A stretch of DNA of 64,000 nt from Thiotrichales bacterium (GCA_016938655.1 JAFGUG010000080.1:45112-109111), one strand, 5' to 3'. Positions 9,030 to 19,015 are shown, numbered from the stretch's first letter. Notes: generated by a model not told the origin, from the sequence alone. A program made the numbers and translations.

Positions 9030-9041
9030 AGCAGGCCTGCT
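9030..9041. repeat. Iterated palindrome AGCAGGCCTGCT
   Basis: Perfect copy between the convergent DUF5666-like and TonB receptor genes. Flanks extend the symmetry: AAGTGAGCAGG is answered by CCTGCTTACTT. Confidence 0.9.
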
Positions 9042-9087
9042 TACTTTTCTAAACCTTAAACAACCAACAAGCGGTTTCAATCGCCCA

Positions 9088-9117
9088 TAAAAAAACCGCT
9101 ATGAAAGCGGTTTTTTT
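9088..9117. terminator. Bidirectional intrinsic terminator
   Basis: ACCGCT (9095-9100) pairs with AGCGGT (9106-9111). The stem is preceded by AAAAAA and followed by TTTTTTT, so it can stop transcription from both convergent neighbours. Confidence 0.9.
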
Positions 9118-9144
9118 GCATGGTTTAAAATCACGTTTTGAATA

Positions 9145-11361
9145 TTAAAACTTCATACGTGCGGTTAACTGTACATTACGTCCAGGATTCAATGTCAAGC
9201 CTTTGTAGGTATTCAAGAAATCGACATACGCAGTATCAAATAAGTTCTGTACTTTTACACCCAACTGCAACGTCTGCTTATCAAACTTCACATCGGTTAC
9301 ATAGCTGGCATTCCAAACCGCGTAGCCATCGGTAGAACCGGTACCAATCGGTAAGTTATCAAATTGTGAAAACGGTTCATACAGGCCTGCTGCATCTTGA
9401 CTGGCCACCAATTTCACCCCTAAACTCAACTTTTGATTGTGCAGTTCTTGGTAGTCCGCAAACTGATAATGACCATTAATGGCTAAGTTATTCGCTGGAA
9501 TTAACGGCAAATCACGGTTATTACTGGTGTCTTGCCCATCAATAATCTCCAACGCTAAATCTGCTGACCATTGCGTGTTAAAACGTTGGTAAACACTTAA
9601 TTCAAAGCCACGAATTAACGCATTGGTCTGTTCAGCTTGCATCTCCACAATTGCACCAGGTGCGCTCGCATCCACTCGTTCACCTTCACTTGGCGCACCC
9701 TCTTTGGCACGATAGAAACCGGTGTTCACTAAATAAATGTAGTTATCAATCCAATTTTGATAGACCGTTGCCACCATTTGAGTGTTATTGGTTTGCCAAC
9801 GCAAAGACAAATCGGTGTTGATTGAGGTTTCCTCTTTTAAATCGGGGTTACCAATTTGATAGGCTTGCACGCCACCATGTTCTCCGCCTGCATACAGGTC
9901 AAAAATACTTGGCGCTCTAAACCCTGTCGCTAAGTTGGCCGCCAAACTCCAGTTGGAATTAAAACGATAGGTTCCCCCTAAAGAACCGGTTGCGATTTTA
10001 AAGTCACGTTCGTTATTGGTTTCATCAAACAGCTGAAGTTCATCAATAAAGTGTTCATTCGCATCATTGATAGGCGCGTTTACCGAATGCCAATCGTAAC
10101 GTGCACCAAATTGAATTAACCATTTATCGTAATCCGCTTCTTCAAACAGATACACCGCGCGCTTACTCACATCGGCCGATGGCGTTAAGTGCCCAGAACG
10201 TAAGGTCTGTTGCTTTTCGGTGACTTCAAACCCAATCTCCCCCTCAAAATCACCCACTTTTGGATGCTCAATGGCCAGCTTATAGTCATCACGCTCAACC
10301 AATAAATCCAGATACTCCTCTGTTCCTTTGTCCTCTGCCATGGTTTCAAAGGGTAAATCGTGGGAAGCTTCTCGCAGGTTTTTGGTGCGTGTCCAACTCG
10401 GCTTTAATACCCAGTCGTTATCCAAAAACAGTTCCGCTTTCAATTGCATCTCATCATTTTGCAACTTTTGCCCCGTTCCAAGCGCTTCATATTCTGAGGT
10501 TGGGCTGTCGGCTTCAATGCCTAAATAGTTCTGTTTAGATACCCACTGAGTGTAACGTAACTCAACATTCCCCCAATCGTCTTGAAACCCCACGCCGATA
10601 TTTGCGGAACGATTTTCAAAGTTGGTAAACGGTACTTCACCCACAAACAGAGGCTTATCACTTAAGGCACTGGTTGGTGTTGCGCCCTCGGAAGAGTCAA
10701 CATTAGGTACGCTAAAGTTATCCGCTTTACGAGTGCTTACGCCAGCGGTAATCCCAAATTTTTCTGAACCCGCGCCAACTTTAGCCCCAAACATGGTTTC
10801 ACCATTATTGGTATTCAGTTCACTGGCAAACTCGCCCGACGCGTCTTGTCCATAAGGGATCGGGGCTTGAATCACATTCACTACGCCGCCCATTGCCTCA
10901 GAACCGTACAACACACTTTGTGGACCACGAATCACTTCTATGCGTTCGGCTAAGTACGGATCCACATTCGGTAAGTGACGGGTGCCGTAAGCTTGATAAT
11001 CGGTGGTTTGACCATTCGATAACACCTTAACGCGATTACCTGTTAAGCCACGAATCACCGGTTTACCTGACTGGGTTCCGGCAGACATATTATTCACACC
11101 CGGAATATGGTCCAGCATTTCACCTAAAGAACCGCTGTCTTTTAAGGCTTTGTCAGTGCCATTTAAGCTGTCTATTTGTGACGGTACTTCAAAAATCTCA
11201 TGGTCATGAATCGGTGAGGCAGATACCGTGATTGCATTTAATACATTCGCTTGAGCCGTTTGGGTGTTTGGTTGTGTTTCAGCGTGTGCCGATTGCACCG
11301 CCAACAAACTACTGGCCGCCCACACATTAAGCATGGCCAGAGAAAGGGTTTTTAATTTCAT
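9145..11361 (-). CDS. TonB-dependent outer-membrane receptor
   Basis: 738 residues, full length for the family. A signal peptide (1-27, cleavage after AHA) is followed by a TonB box near 44-50 (ITVSASP). The plug domain contains IRGLTGNRVKVLSNG (about 103-117) and IEVIRGPQSVLYGS (about 141-154). A 22-strand barrel ends in RMKF with terminal Phe. The substrate is not proven. The plug wording (RVKVLSNGQ, NVDPYLAERIEVIRGP) resembles zinc receptors of the ZnuD group, and the upstream gene encodes a His-rich DUF2946-like protein often seen beside metal receptors, so metal uptake is my preferred inference. It follows that gene by 83 bases on the same strand. A near-copy of the iterated palindrome lies within it at about 9381-9391. 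Confidence 0.93.
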   Translation of the reverse strand: MKLKTLSLAMLNVWAASSLLAVQSAHAETQPNTQTAQANVLNAITVSASPIHDHEIFEVPSQIDSLNGTDKALKDSGSLGEMLDHIPGVNNMSAGTQSGKPVIRGLTGNRVKVLSNGQTTDYQAYGTRHLPNVDPYLAERIEVIRGPQSVLYGSEAMGGVVNVIQAPIPYGQDASGEFASELNTNNGETMFGAKVGAGSEKFGITAGVSTRKADNFSVPNVDSSEGATPTSALSDKPLFVGEVPFTNFENRSANIGVGFQDDWGNVELRYTQWVSKQNYLGIEADSPTSEYEALGTGQKLQNDEMQLKAELFLDNDWVLKPSWTRTKNLREASHDLPFETMAEDKGTEEYLDLLVERDDYKLAIEHPKVGDFEGEIGFEVTEKQQTLRSGHLTPSADVSKRAVYLFEEADYDKWLIQFGARYDWHSVNAPINDANEHFIDELQLFDETNNERDFKIATGSLGGTYRFNSNWSLAANLATGFRAPSIFDLYAGGEHGGVQAYQIGNPDLKEETSINTDLSLRWQTNNTQMVATVYQNWIDNYIYLVNTGFYRAKEGAPSEGERVDASAPGAIVEMQAEQTNALIRGFELSVYQRFNTQWSADLALEIIDGQDTSNNRDLPLIPANNLAINGHYQFADYQELHNQKLSLGVKLVASQDAAGLYEPFSQFDNLPIGTGSTDGYAVWNASYVTDVKFDKQTLQLGVKVQNLFDTAYVDFLNTYKGLTLNPGRNVQLTARMKF

Positions 11362-11444
11362 AATTTTTCCTAATTGTTTTTAAACAAGGCAAAGCACTAA
11401 GCACGTTCAAGACGTGTTTAGTTTCCTTAAATTTAGCCAAACAA

Positions 11445-11723
11445 CTAGGCAAAAGGCGGGGCACGCCCCCAATAGACAGGCACAAACGCCACTTGAGGCG
11501 TTTGAATTTTAGTGGAGACAACCGTTGACGATTGCCAAACGGTCGTCGGTTCAAGCACCACTTGAGCACTTGAACTGGTTGGTTGTGCCAACATTTCATA
11601 AACATCACACTCTTCAGTATGCTCATGAAACGGATGAATTTCGGCGTGCAACAGTGCCGCCGTTTGTGAAAACACAAACAACACACTGAATAAAATGGAG
11701 GCCAAAGCACGCTTATAAGTCAT
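11445..11723 (-). CDS. Small exported His-rich DUF2946-like protein
   Basis: 92 residues. A hydrophobic N-terminal segment (8-25) is followed by a possible metal-binding cluster, HAEIHPFHEHTEEC (His26, 30, 33, 35 and Cys39). The C-terminal half is low in charge and ends YWGRAPPFA; an R-A/G-P-P ending is characteristic of DUF2946 proteins. It lies 83 bases upstream of the TonB receptor on the same strand, probably as one operon. A TATAAT-like element (11733-11738 on the minus strand) is only 8 bases before the ATG, and the stretch reads AGTTATTATAAAA on the plus strand, so the transcript may be nearly leaderless or the site may be an operator. A Zur-type box is possible but weak. Confidence 0.65.
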   Translation of the reverse strand: MTYKRALASILFSVLFVFSQTAALLHAEIHPFHEHTEECDVYEMLAQPTSSSAQVVLEPTTVWQSSTVVSTKIQTPQVAFVPVYWGRAPPFA

Positions 11724-11791
11724 AGAAAGTTATTATAAAAGCAGATTAGTGAATGTATAGCTTTTTACCTAGAATTGCTTATATAAAAGTC

Positions 11792-11803
11792 AGCAGGCCT
11801 GCT
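11792..11803. repeat. Iterated palindrome AGCAGGCCTGCT
   Basis: Perfect copy in the divergent gap between the DUF2946-like gene and pgm. Flanked by AAAAGTC on the left and CAAAATC on the right. Confidence 0.9.
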
Positions 11804-11871
11804 CAAAATCAAATTACATGCGGGTTTTAATTTTTTTAGTTTCAAAGTCCTTTTCCCACACAATTTGTTTG

Positions 11872-11877
11872 TATAAT
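11872..11877 (+). promoter_or_regulatory. -10 box of the pgm promoter
   Basis: A perfect TATAAT 39 bases before the pgm ATG. No good -35 box is seen at the right distance; the region upstream is T-rich. Confidence 0.5.
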
Positions 11878-11916
11878 CACTTAACTGAGTGAATTCAAAA
11901 AGCGAGTACAAAGACT

Positions 11917-13557
11917 ATGGCAATCTCCCCTTACGCTGGCAAAAAAGCCCCTGTTGAACTATTAGAAAATATTCCCCTGTTAATGGCCGATTACTACAGC
12001 CTCAAACCGGATGTTTCCAACCCAGATCAAAAAGTAAGCTTTGGAACCTCTGGCCATCGTGGCTGTTCAAGCAAGACTACCTTTAACGAAGATCACATTG
12101 CCGCAATCTGCCAAGCCATTGTTGAGTATCGACGCTTACAAGGCACCGTTGGCCCGATGTTTATTGGTATGGACACGCACGCGCTTTCAGAAGCCGCCCA
12201 CGCCACCGCCGTGCAAGTGTTTGCCGCTAATAAAGTCACCGTCATTATTCAATCTTACGGACGTTACACGCCAACACCGGTTATCTCACATGCCATTCTT
12301 AGTTATAACGAGGGGCGACAAGGTGGCTTGGCCGACGGTGTGATTATTACGCCATCGCACAATCCCCCCCAAGACGGTGGCTTTAAATACAACCCACCCA
12401 CTGGCGGACCTGCTGACACCGAAGCCACCTCTTGGATTCAAGACCGTGCCAATGCGATGATTGCCGACGGCCTAAAAGACGTCAAACGTCTTAACCTAGC
12501 CGAAGCCATGGAGTCTGACTTTGTTACCCCAACCGACCTAATTATGCCGTATGTCTCCAGCCTTGATAAGGTGGTGAATATGCAAGCCATTAAAAAAGCC
12601 GGCTTAAAATTGGCCATCGACCCAATGGGCGGTGCGGCGGTGCATTACTGGAAACCGATTGCCGATTACTACGGCTTAGATTTAGAAATTGTGAATCCAC
12701 AAGTGGACGCGACCTTCTCATTTATGCACGTCGATAAAGACGGCAAAATCCGTATGGATTGTTCCTCTCCTTATGCTATGGCCGGCCTGATTAGCTTAAA
12801 AGACAACTACGACTTGGCCTTTGGGAATGACCCCGACGTTGACCGTCACGGTATTGTCACAAAGTCGGTCGGTTTGATGAACCCAAACCACTACTTAGCG
12901 GTGGTTATTCAGTATCTATTCAGCCATCGTCCACACTGGCCTGCCAATGCTGCCGTGGGTAAAACCTTAGTGTCCAGCTCCATGATTGACCGTGTAGCGG
13001 CCGATCTTAACCTTAACCTCAACGAAGTGCCGGTTGGCTTTAAGTGGTTTGTAGACGGTCTGCAAACCGGTGAATTTGGTTTTGGTGGGGAAGAGTCCGC
13101 CGGCGCCTCATTCTTACGTTTTGACGGTGGCCCTTGGTCAACCGACAAGGACGGCATTATTCTGAACTTACTCGCAGCCGAAATCACCGCGGTGATGGGC
13201 AAAGATCCAGGCCAGTTGTACCAAGAACTCACCGAAAAATTTGGTGACCCAATCTATACCCGAATTGATGCACCCGCTAACCGCGAACAGAAAGCGATTT
13301 TAAGCAACCTCTCACCTGAGATGGTGAAAGCCGATACCTTAGCCGGCGAAGCGATTACCGCCAAACTGACTCACGCGCCGGGCAATGGTGCGGCCATTGG
13401 TGGCTTAAAAATCACCACCGAAAACGGTTGGTTTGCGGCACGTCCATCGGGCACCGAAGATATCTATAAAATCTACGCCGAGAGTTTTAAAGGCCAAGAA
13501 CACTTAGATGCCATACTCAAAGAGGCGCAAGCCATTGTGTCTGATGCGTTAAAGTAA
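11917..13557 (+). CDS. pgm: Phosphoglucomutase (alpha-D-glucose-phosphate specific)
   Basis: Interconverts glucose 1-phosphate and glucose 6-phosphate in the cytosol. It supplies the substrate of GlgC and disposes of the product of GlgP, so it belongs functionally with the glycogen operon 30 kb away. At 546 residues it has the usual length for the E. coli Pgm type. The phospho-serine loop is [11 protein letters not shown] with catalytic Ser147. The magnesium loop is DPDVDRHG (about 305-312). The sugar-binding loop GEESAG lies near 390 and the phosphate-binding [12 protein letters not shown] near the C-terminus. A strong hairpin terminator follows 12 bases after the stop. It is a single-gene unit. 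Confidence 0.96.
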   Translation: MAISPYAGKKAPVELLENIPLLMADYYSLKPDVSNPDQKVSFGTSGHRGCSSKTTFNEDHIAAICQAIVEYRRLQGTVGPMFIGMDTHALSEAAHATAVQVFAANKVTVIIQSYGRYTPTPVISHAILSYNEGRQGGLADGVIITPSHNPPQDGGFKYNPPTGGPADTEATSWIQDRANAMIADGLKDVKRLNLAEAMESDFVTPTDLIMPYVSSLDKVVNMQAIKKAGLKLAIDPMGGAAVHYWKPIADYYGLDLEIVNPQVDATFSFMHVDKDGKIRMDCSSPYAMAGLISLKDNYDLAFGNDPDVDRHGIVTKSVGLMNPNHYLAVVIQYLFSHRPHWPANAAVGKTLVSSSMIDRVAADLNLNLNEVPVGFKWFVDGLQTGEFGFGGEESAGASFLRFDGGPWSTDKDGIILNLLAAEITAVMGKDPGQLYQELTEKFGDPIYTRIDAPANREQKAILSNLSPEMVKADTLAGEAITAKLTHAPGNGAAIGGLKITTENGWFAARPSGTEDIYKIYAESFKGQEHLDAILKEAQAIVSDALK

Positions 13558-13569
13558 ACGCGCAACCTA

Positions 13570-13597
13570 AACCCAATCCATTGATTGGGTTTTTTTT
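13570..13597 (+). terminator. Intrinsic terminator after pgm
   Basis: AACCCAATC (13570-13578) pairs with GATTGGGTT (13583-13591) around a CATT loop and is followed by a run of T. Confidence 0.93.
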
Positions 13598-13612
13598 CGC
13601 CTTTTAAAAGTC

Positions 13613-13624
13613 AGCAGGCCTGCT
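13613..13624. repeat. Iterated palindrome AGCAGGCCTGCT
   Basis: Perfect copy just after the pgm terminator and 23 bases before the patatin gene. Left flank AAAAGTC. Confidence 0.9.
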
Positions 13625-13646
13625 AAAAACGCTAAAGGTTCACAAC

Positions 13647-14651
13647 ATGAATGACTCAACAAACTCACACACCTCAGACAATAAGCCCAAAACCAGTCCA
13701 AAACCCGCATCCCAAAACACTAAAACCATCTCACTCGTGCTTGGCAGTGGCGGTGCCCGTGGCTTAGCGCACATTGGCATTATTCGCTGGTTAGAAGAAC
13801 ACCACTATCAAATCAAAGTCATCTCTGGCAGTTCAATTGGGGCACTGATTGGTGGAATTTATGCAGCTGGCAAATTGGACGAATTTGAACGCTGGCTGAC
13901 GAACCTCTCTAAAACCGACATCTTAGCCCTGATGGACATTGCATGGGATCGCAGTGGCTTAATTAAAGGCGACAAACTCAACAGCATGCTCAAAGACCTG
14001 CTTGGCGAACCCAACATCGAAGACCTTGCGATTCCCTTCACTGCCGTGGCCACTGACATTAACCATGAAAAAGAGGTTTGGTTACAATCTGGTTCGTTAT
14101 TAAATGCCATGCGTGCCTCTTACTCACTGCCGATGATTTTTACCCCACAAAAGTATCAAGGCTTAACTTTAGTGGATGGCGGCGTACTTAACCCTGTGCC
14201 CATCGCCCCCACCTTTGGAGAAAGCACCGAACTCACTATTGCGGTCAACTTGGGTGCTAAACCTTCGATTCATGATACTAAACCTTGTGAAGAGGCTGAG
14301 TCCGATCGTTCCGAAGAAACCACAAACAAGAATGCGCCTAGCAGTGAGCAAAACGACGGGTTGATAGAATGGTCAGCCATCGTTGACAGTGTTAAAGCCT
14401 TTTTTTCTCGAGAAAAATCCAAACTGAAACAGCCGTTTAACTGGGATGCTTACGACATTAGCAACAAAGCCTTTGATAGCATGCAAAGCAGTATTGCCCG
14501 TCAAAAACTGGCCGCCTATCCACCCGACATTACCCTTAACGTTCCACGTGATGCGTGCGGTATGCTGGAATTTACCCGTGTTAAAGAGATGATAGAGCTT
14601 GGTTACCAGACCGCACAAGCGTCCTTGGGCGACGAAAACAGAGCTCAATAA
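13647..14651 (+). CDS. Patatin-like phospholipase (RssA/YchK type)
   Basis: 334 residues, cytosolic Ser-Asp dyad lipid acyl hydrolase. The oxyanion hole is GSGGARG (33-39), the nucleophile elbow GSSIG (61-65) with catalytic Ser63, and the dyad Asp177 sits in VDGGVLNPVP. Residues 1-26 are a Thr/Ser/Lys-rich disordered lead. An acidic, hydrophilic insertion near 206-235 (many Glu/Ser/Lys) interrupts the core and is unusual for the family. The palindrome and possible promoter lie just upstream; the start ATG 13647 follows AAAGGTTCACAAC, with AAAGG as ribosome site. No lipid partner is encoded beside it, so the substrate is unknown. Confidence 0.9.
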   Translation: MNDSTNSHTSDNKPKTSPKPASQNTKTISLVLGSGGARGLAHIGIIRWLEEHHYQIKVISGSSIGALIGGIYAAGKLDEFERWLTNLSKTDILALMDIAWDRSGLIKGDKLNSMLKDLLGEPNIEDLAIPFTAVATDINHEKEVWLQSGSLLNAMRASYSLPMIFTPQKYQGLTLVDGGVLNPVPIAPTFGESTELTIAVNLGAKPSIHDTKPCEEAESDRSEETTNKNAPSSEQNDGLIEWSAIVDSVKAFFSREKSKLKQPFNWDAYDISNKAFDSMQSSIARQKLAAYPPDITLNVPRDACGMLEFTRVKEMIELGYQTAQASLGDENRAQ

Positions 14652-14772
14652 CCCAGTGCCTTTTTGGTCATACTCATAAAAAGCCAATCGTGCAAAAACA
14701 CCGCTTGCTTTAACAACTAAAACGCTCGAAAATACCGCCCAAATCCCTAATCAATCTAATAAGGAAGTCAGC

Positions 14773-15336
14773 ATGCCAAAAATTAACGAACTCAAAAAAG
14801 GCAGCGTTGTCGAACTCAATGGTATGCCACATATCGTTAAAACCTACGATGTACGCAACCCCTCTTCGCGTGGCGCTTCAACGATGTATAAAATGCGCTT
14901 CAATAACTTAAAAACCGGCCAAAAAGTCGATGAAACCTTCAAGGGCGAAGACCTAATTAAAGAGGTCGAGACCTCAAAAGTACAGGTCATGTTCTCGTAT
15001 ATTGATGGTGACGATTATGTGTTTATGAACAACGAAGATTACAGCCAATACCTGCTAAATGGCGAAGAGTTGGAAGAAGAGAAGAAATTCATGACCGAAG
15101 GCTTAACCGGCATTACCGCCCTGTTGTTAGATGACCAAGTGCTGACCATTGAACTGCCCACCACGGTTGAACTAGAAGTGACCGAAACCAACCCCGGCAG
15201 TAAGTCGACCGGAGCAGGACGCACCAAACCGGCTATGTTATCCACAGGTTATGAAATTCAGGTTCCCGAATTCATTGAACCCAATGAGATTGTCAAGGTG
15301 AGCACGCTGACCGGCAAATTCATGTCACGCGCATGA
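14773..15336 (+). CDS. efpL: Elongation factor P-like protein EfpL (YeiP)
   Basis: Ribosome-binding translation factor of 187 residues that relieves stalling at proline-rich and related motifs. The three EF-P beta domains are present (KOW-like N-terminus, OB, C-terminal OB). The tip of the domain I loop reads NPSSRGAST with Arg33 in place of the modified lysine of EF-P. That marks the EfpL branch, whose arginine is used without modification. The C-terminal TLTGKFMSRA is typical. AGGAAG provides the ribosome site. Restriction of this paralog mainly to gammaproteobacteria supports the taxonomic call. Confidence 0.93.
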   Translation: MPKINELKKGSVVELNGMPHIVKTYDVRNPSSRGASTMYKMRFNNLKTGQKVDETFKGEDLIKEVETSKVQVMFSYIDGDDYVFMNNEDYSQYLLNGEELEEEKKFMTEGLTGITALLLDDQVLTIELPTTVELEVTETNPGSKSTGAGRTKPAMLSTGYEIQVPEFIEPNEIVKVSTLTGKFMSRA

Positions 15337-15587
15337 CCTAAAGTCCACCTGCCAATCAAAACGGGTTAAGCACTTGTTCAGTCTTAAACCCGCCTATCAT
15401 TTACAGCCATCGCACTTCTCAAAACACCCCGCTCAAAAACACATTAAAATAATCCGTAATAACGTTACCTTGTTTTATTGATTTCAATCACTAAACTAAG
15501 CGACAAAATCAAATAGCGCTTACTGTTTGAGTTTTTTAACGTTAGGATAGTATTTCATACTAAAGCAACGAGTTAAAACGAGTCAAT
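15337..15587 (+). promoter_or_regulatory. Intergenic leader of the PAS-GGDEF-EAL gene with small inverted repeat
   Basis: A 251-base gap. The only structure I see is the inverted repeat TAGTAT-TTC-ATACTA at 15548-15562, 26 bases before the ATG, which could be an operator or overlap a -10 box. No terminator for efpL is evident. Confidence 0.3.
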
Positions 15588-18500
15588 ATGTCCAACAAAC
15601 ACCCACTCGAAATCGAATTTTTCACCCTTTTTCAAACAGACCCACTGCTGCTTGATCGCTTTCAAGAGAGTGTGTTTGATGGGTTATGGTATTGGGACTT
15701 AACCGACACCAATCAGCGCTGGATGAATGATAAATTTTGGACACTCTTAGGTTATGACCCACAAGCACATCCAGACCTACAAGGTTCTTGGGCATCGGTC
15801 ATTCACCCTGACGATTTACAGCTTATGGAGACCTGTTTAAAGACCTTTATAGAGCACAGCAAACAGACCTTTGACCAAGTGCTACGCTACCTCAATAAAC
15901 AGGGCGAAACCATCTACATTCGTTGCCACGGCTTTGTGATTCACGACAACGCCGGCCAACCATTTCGACTGGTGGGCGTGCATACCAATTTAACCGACTA
16001 TGTAGACCTTAAAAACACGCTAACCGCAGAAAATAGGCTTATTAAAGAGCGACTCAATAACGCGTTAGAGGGCAGCAGTGACGGTGTTTGGGATTGGAAT
16101 ATGGACACCAACGAAGTATTTTACTCACCGCGTTGGAAGGCGATGTTAGGTTATAGCGAACAGGAACTCACCGTAGACGAGTTAACTTGGAAAAACTTAC
16201 TCCATCCCGATGACCTTGACGCCGCCAATGCCTATAACCAAGCGTTTCTAGAAAGTGATCAATTAAGTTACGAAATCCGCTTTAGAATGCGCCACAAAAA
16301 AGGCCATTACGTGCCCATCTTATCGCGTGCCAAAAAAGTTTGCGTTCCCAACCCCGATTCAAAATTAGAGTTTAACCATCTCATCGGCACCCACGTTGAT
16401 TTGACTAATATTGTGGAAATTCAAGAGAAGCTCAATCAACAAATTAAAATTACCCGCACCTATCTCAATAACACCTCCGCGATTATGCTGGCGCTGGACA
16501 CCAACGCCAACATCACTATGCTCAATCAAAAAGGCCAAGAGATTTTGGGGGTAACGGAAGACGAAGTGCTGGGTAAAAACTGGTTTGAACAACCGTTTTT
16601 ACCGCCTGAAATTCTGCCAAAAATTAAGCAAGACCATGCCGACTTCCTAGCAGAACGAACACAGCTCCAAGAGCCTTATGATCATGAAATCATTACCCAC
16701 AACCAGGGTCGTAAAATATTTACTTGGAGCAACAAGCTATTAAAAGATGACAATGACCAAGTCATTGGCACCCTAAGTTCGGCCATTGATATTACCGAAC
16801 GTACTTTGCTAAACAACCAATTACAACAAAGTGAAACCCTGCTTAAACAGGCTCAAAAACTCGCCAAGGTGGGACACTATACCCTCGACATAAAAAATGA
16901 TTGCTGGGTTTGTTCTGAAGAAGTTCAGGCCATGTTCGGCATACCCGATGATTACCTGAAAACGACAATAGGCTGGACCAAAATAATTCATCCAGACCAT
17001 CAACAAGAGATGCATGACTATTTCATAAACGGGGTGATTGCCAAAAAAACAGCGTTTGATAAACAGTATAAAATCATCAATCAAACCACTCAAAATACCT
17101 TGTGGGTGCATGGTAAAGGCACGCTTAAATACGATGAAAACGGTCAGCCAATTGAAATGTTCGGCACCATACAAGACATCTCAGAGCAAAAACGCATCGA
17201 AGACAAACTGACCTTAGCCGGCACCGTTTATAAAAACGCCAATGAAGGCATTATGGTCACCGATAAACACAGCACCATTATTGATGTTAACCAAGCGTTT
17301 ACGGACATTACTGGGTTTAGTAAAAAAGAGGCCATTGGCAAAACCCCCAGAATGCTGCATTCGGGTGTGCATCCACCCGCTTTTTATAAAGCGATGTGGG
17401 AGCACATTAACGTGGAAGGCAAATGGAGCGGTGAAATTTGGAACCGCAATAAAACTGGTGATATTTTTCCAGAACTCATGAACATCAGCGTCATCAAAGA
17501 CGACAAGGGTCAGGTGCAATACTATCTGGGCCTGTTCTCAGACATTACCCAACAAAAGGGCAATGAACTCAAACTTAAACAAATGGCACACTTTGATCCT
17601 TTGACAGGCCTGCCTAATCGTGTGCTGTTCAGCGAGCGTCTTAATCAAGCGATTACCCAAGCCAACTTAGAAGATAAACTCATCTCTTTGGCATTCTTAG
17701 ATTTAGACGGCTTCAAAGAGATTAACGACACACTAGGTCACCACATTGGCGATAAGCTGTTAAAAATCATAGGCAAGCGATACCATCAAGAAGCACGCGA
17801 ACATGACACCATTGCCCGCATTGGCGGTGACGAATTTATTATTCTGCTAAATGATGTAAAAAGCGTTGAAGAGACCTTTTTGATTTTTGAGCGCTTCTTA
17901 GCGATTACCAATCAACCGGTTCATATAGAAGGTCACCAACTGCAGGTCACCTGCAGCATTGGGGTCACCTATTACCCACAAAATTTACCGGTTGATTCCG
18001 ACCAGCTAATTCGCCAAGCGGATAATGCGATGTATCAAGCAAAAGTACTCGGCAAAAATAACTACCACGTCTTCGACAACCAAAAAGACCTGCTGGCGCG
18101 TGCCCTTCATCAAGACATTTTGGCAGTGGATAACGCCATTAAAAACGATGAAATGGTACTTTACTACCAACCTAAAACCGACATGGTCACCGGCAGAACC
18201 TTTGGTTTTGAAGCGCTAATTCGCTGGCAACACCCTGAAAAAGGCATGTTGCAACCCGGCGACTTTTTGCCAACCATTGAAAAACAGCCTGTTTCAATTA
18301 ATTTAGATAAATGGGTGATTGAACACGCTTTTCAACAGGCCAGCCAATGGATGAATCAAAACTTAATCTACACCATCAGCGTCAATCTTGGGGCGCAAAT
18401 TTTACAGAGCGATCAGTTAATTGATTACTTAAAAAGTATGCTTAAAAAATACCCCAATGTACCTGCCCGTTTAATTGAACTGGAAGTGCTTGAGACCAGC

Positions 18501-18866
18501 GCACTGCAAGATATGCAACACGCCTCTCAACTGATGCGCCAAAGTGAAGCGATGGGCATCAAAATTGCCATCGATGATTTTGGAACTGGCTACTCGTCAC
18601 TTGAATATTTAAAAAGCTTACCCGCCAGTTACTTAAAAATTGACCAATCGTTCGTACGCGATATGTTAGTGGATGAGAGTGATTTGGCAATTTTAAAAGC
18701 GGTGATTGGTCTAGCAGAAGCGTTTAAGATGGAAACCATTGCCGAAGGGGTAGAGACCGATGAACACGCAAAACAGCTGATTGCGCTAGGGTGTCGTTAT
18801 GGCCAAGGCTACGGCATTGCCAAACCCATGCCGGCAAGTGCGGTTGCCGATTGGCTGAAAGCGTAA
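15588..18866 (+). CDS. Multi-PAS GGDEF-EAL cyclic-di-GMP signalling protein, cytoplasmic
   Basis: 1092 residues without membrane helices. About five PAS/PAC units fill residues 20-665 (for example WDWNMDTNEVFYSPRWKAML, a typical PAS_3 motif, and ITGFSKKEAIGKTPRMLHSG, a PAS_9 motif). The diguanylate cyclase domain has GGDEF at about 746-750 and the inhibitory I-site REHD five residues before it. The phosphodiesterase domain has the EAL motif near 875 (FEALIRWQHP), the loop DDFGTGYSS and LKIDQSF. Both halves therefore look catalytically competent, and net activity depends on the PAS input. It is monocistronic, with a palindromic terminator-like sequence right after the stop. Confidence 0.95.
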   Translation: MSNKHPLEIEFFTLFQTDPLLLDRFQESVFDGLWYWDLTDTNQRWMNDKFWTLLGYDPQAHPDLQGSWASVIHPDDLQLMETCLKTFIEHSKQTFDQVLRYLNKQGETIYIRCHGFVIHDNAGQPFRLVGVHTNLTDYVDLKNTLTAENRLIKERLNNALEGSSDGVWDWNMDTNEVFYSPRWKAMLGYSEQELTVDELTWKNLLHPDDLDAANAYNQAFLESDQLSYEIRFRMRHKKGHYVPILSRAKKVCVPNPDSKLEFNHLIGTHVDLTNIVEIQEKLNQQIKITRTYLNNTSAIMLALDTNANITMLNQKGQEILGVTEDEVLGKNWFEQPFLPPEILPKIKQDHADFLAERTQLQEPYDHEIITHNQGRKIFTWSNKLLKDDNDQVIGTLSSAIDITERTLLNNQLQQSETLLKQAQKLAKVGHYTLDIKNDCWVCSEEVQAMFGIPDDYLKTTIGWTKIIHPDHQQEMHDYFINGVIAKKTAFDKQYKIINQTTQNTLWVHGKGTLKYDENGQPIEMFGTIQDISEQKRIEDKLTLAGTVYKNANEGIMVTDKHSTIIDVNQAFTDITGFSKKEAIGKTPRMLHSGVHPPAFYKAMWEHINVEGKWSGEIWNRNKTGDIFPELMNISVIKDDKGQVQYYLGLFSDITQQKGNELKLKQMAHFDPLTGLPNRVLFSERLNQAITQANLEDKLISLAFLDLDGFKEINDTLGHHIGDKLLKIIGKRYHQEAREHDTIARIGGDEFIILLNDVKSVEETFLIFERFLAITNQPVHIEGHQLQVTCSIGVTYYPQNLPVDSDQLIRQADNAMYQAKVLGKNNYHVFDNQKDLLARALHQDILAVDNAIKNDEMVLYYQPKTDMVTGRTFGFEALIRWQHPEKGMLQPGDFLPTIEKQPVSINLDKWVIEHAFQQASQWMNQNLIYTISVNLGAQILQSDQLIDYLKSMLKKYPNVPARLIELEVLETSALQDMQHASQLMRQSEAMGIKIAIDDFGTGYSSLEYLKSLPASYLKIDQSFVRDMLVDESDLAILKAVIGLAEAFKMETIAEGVETDEHAKQLIALGCRYGQGYGIAKPMPASAVADWLKA

Positions 18867-18874
18867 ATCCATTT

Positions 18875-18898
18875 AAAACAAGCAGGCCTGCTTGTTTT
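18875..18898. repeat. Extended iterated palindrome acting as likely terminator
   Basis: The AGCAGGCCTGCT core (18881-18892) is extended to a perfect 24-bp palindrome with arms AAAACAAGCAGG and CCTGCTTGTTTT. It lies 8 bases after the GGDEF-EAL stop and ends in TTTT, like an intrinsic terminator. Confidence 0.8.
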
Positions 18899-18952
18899 GA
18901 CACCGAAACAGTGAATACATTGTCGACGTAAGCCTCTTAAACACCATGAACC

Positions 18953-19015
18953 AAGCAAGTGTATTAGCAAGTGTATTAGCAAATGCACTAGTAAATGTAC
19001 CAAGCCAATGTATTG
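18953..19015 (+). repeat. Degenerate 12-bp tandem repeat
   Basis: About five units of roughly 12 bases: GCAAGTGTATTA twice, then GCAAATGCACTA, GTAAATGTACCA and GCCAATGTATTG. The first two units are identical and later ones drift. It lies in a 317-base gap without a gene. Further on, TATAAT at 19113-19118 and an inverted repeat CGATTAT/ATAATCG (19127-19133, 19148-19154) precede the antiporter gene. Confidence 0.7.

Noticed and set aside
18809..19003. Minus-strand frame with a repeated H-L-L pattern
   Set aside because: It is merely the translation of the 12-bp tandem DNA repeat plus antisense of the EAL gene end.
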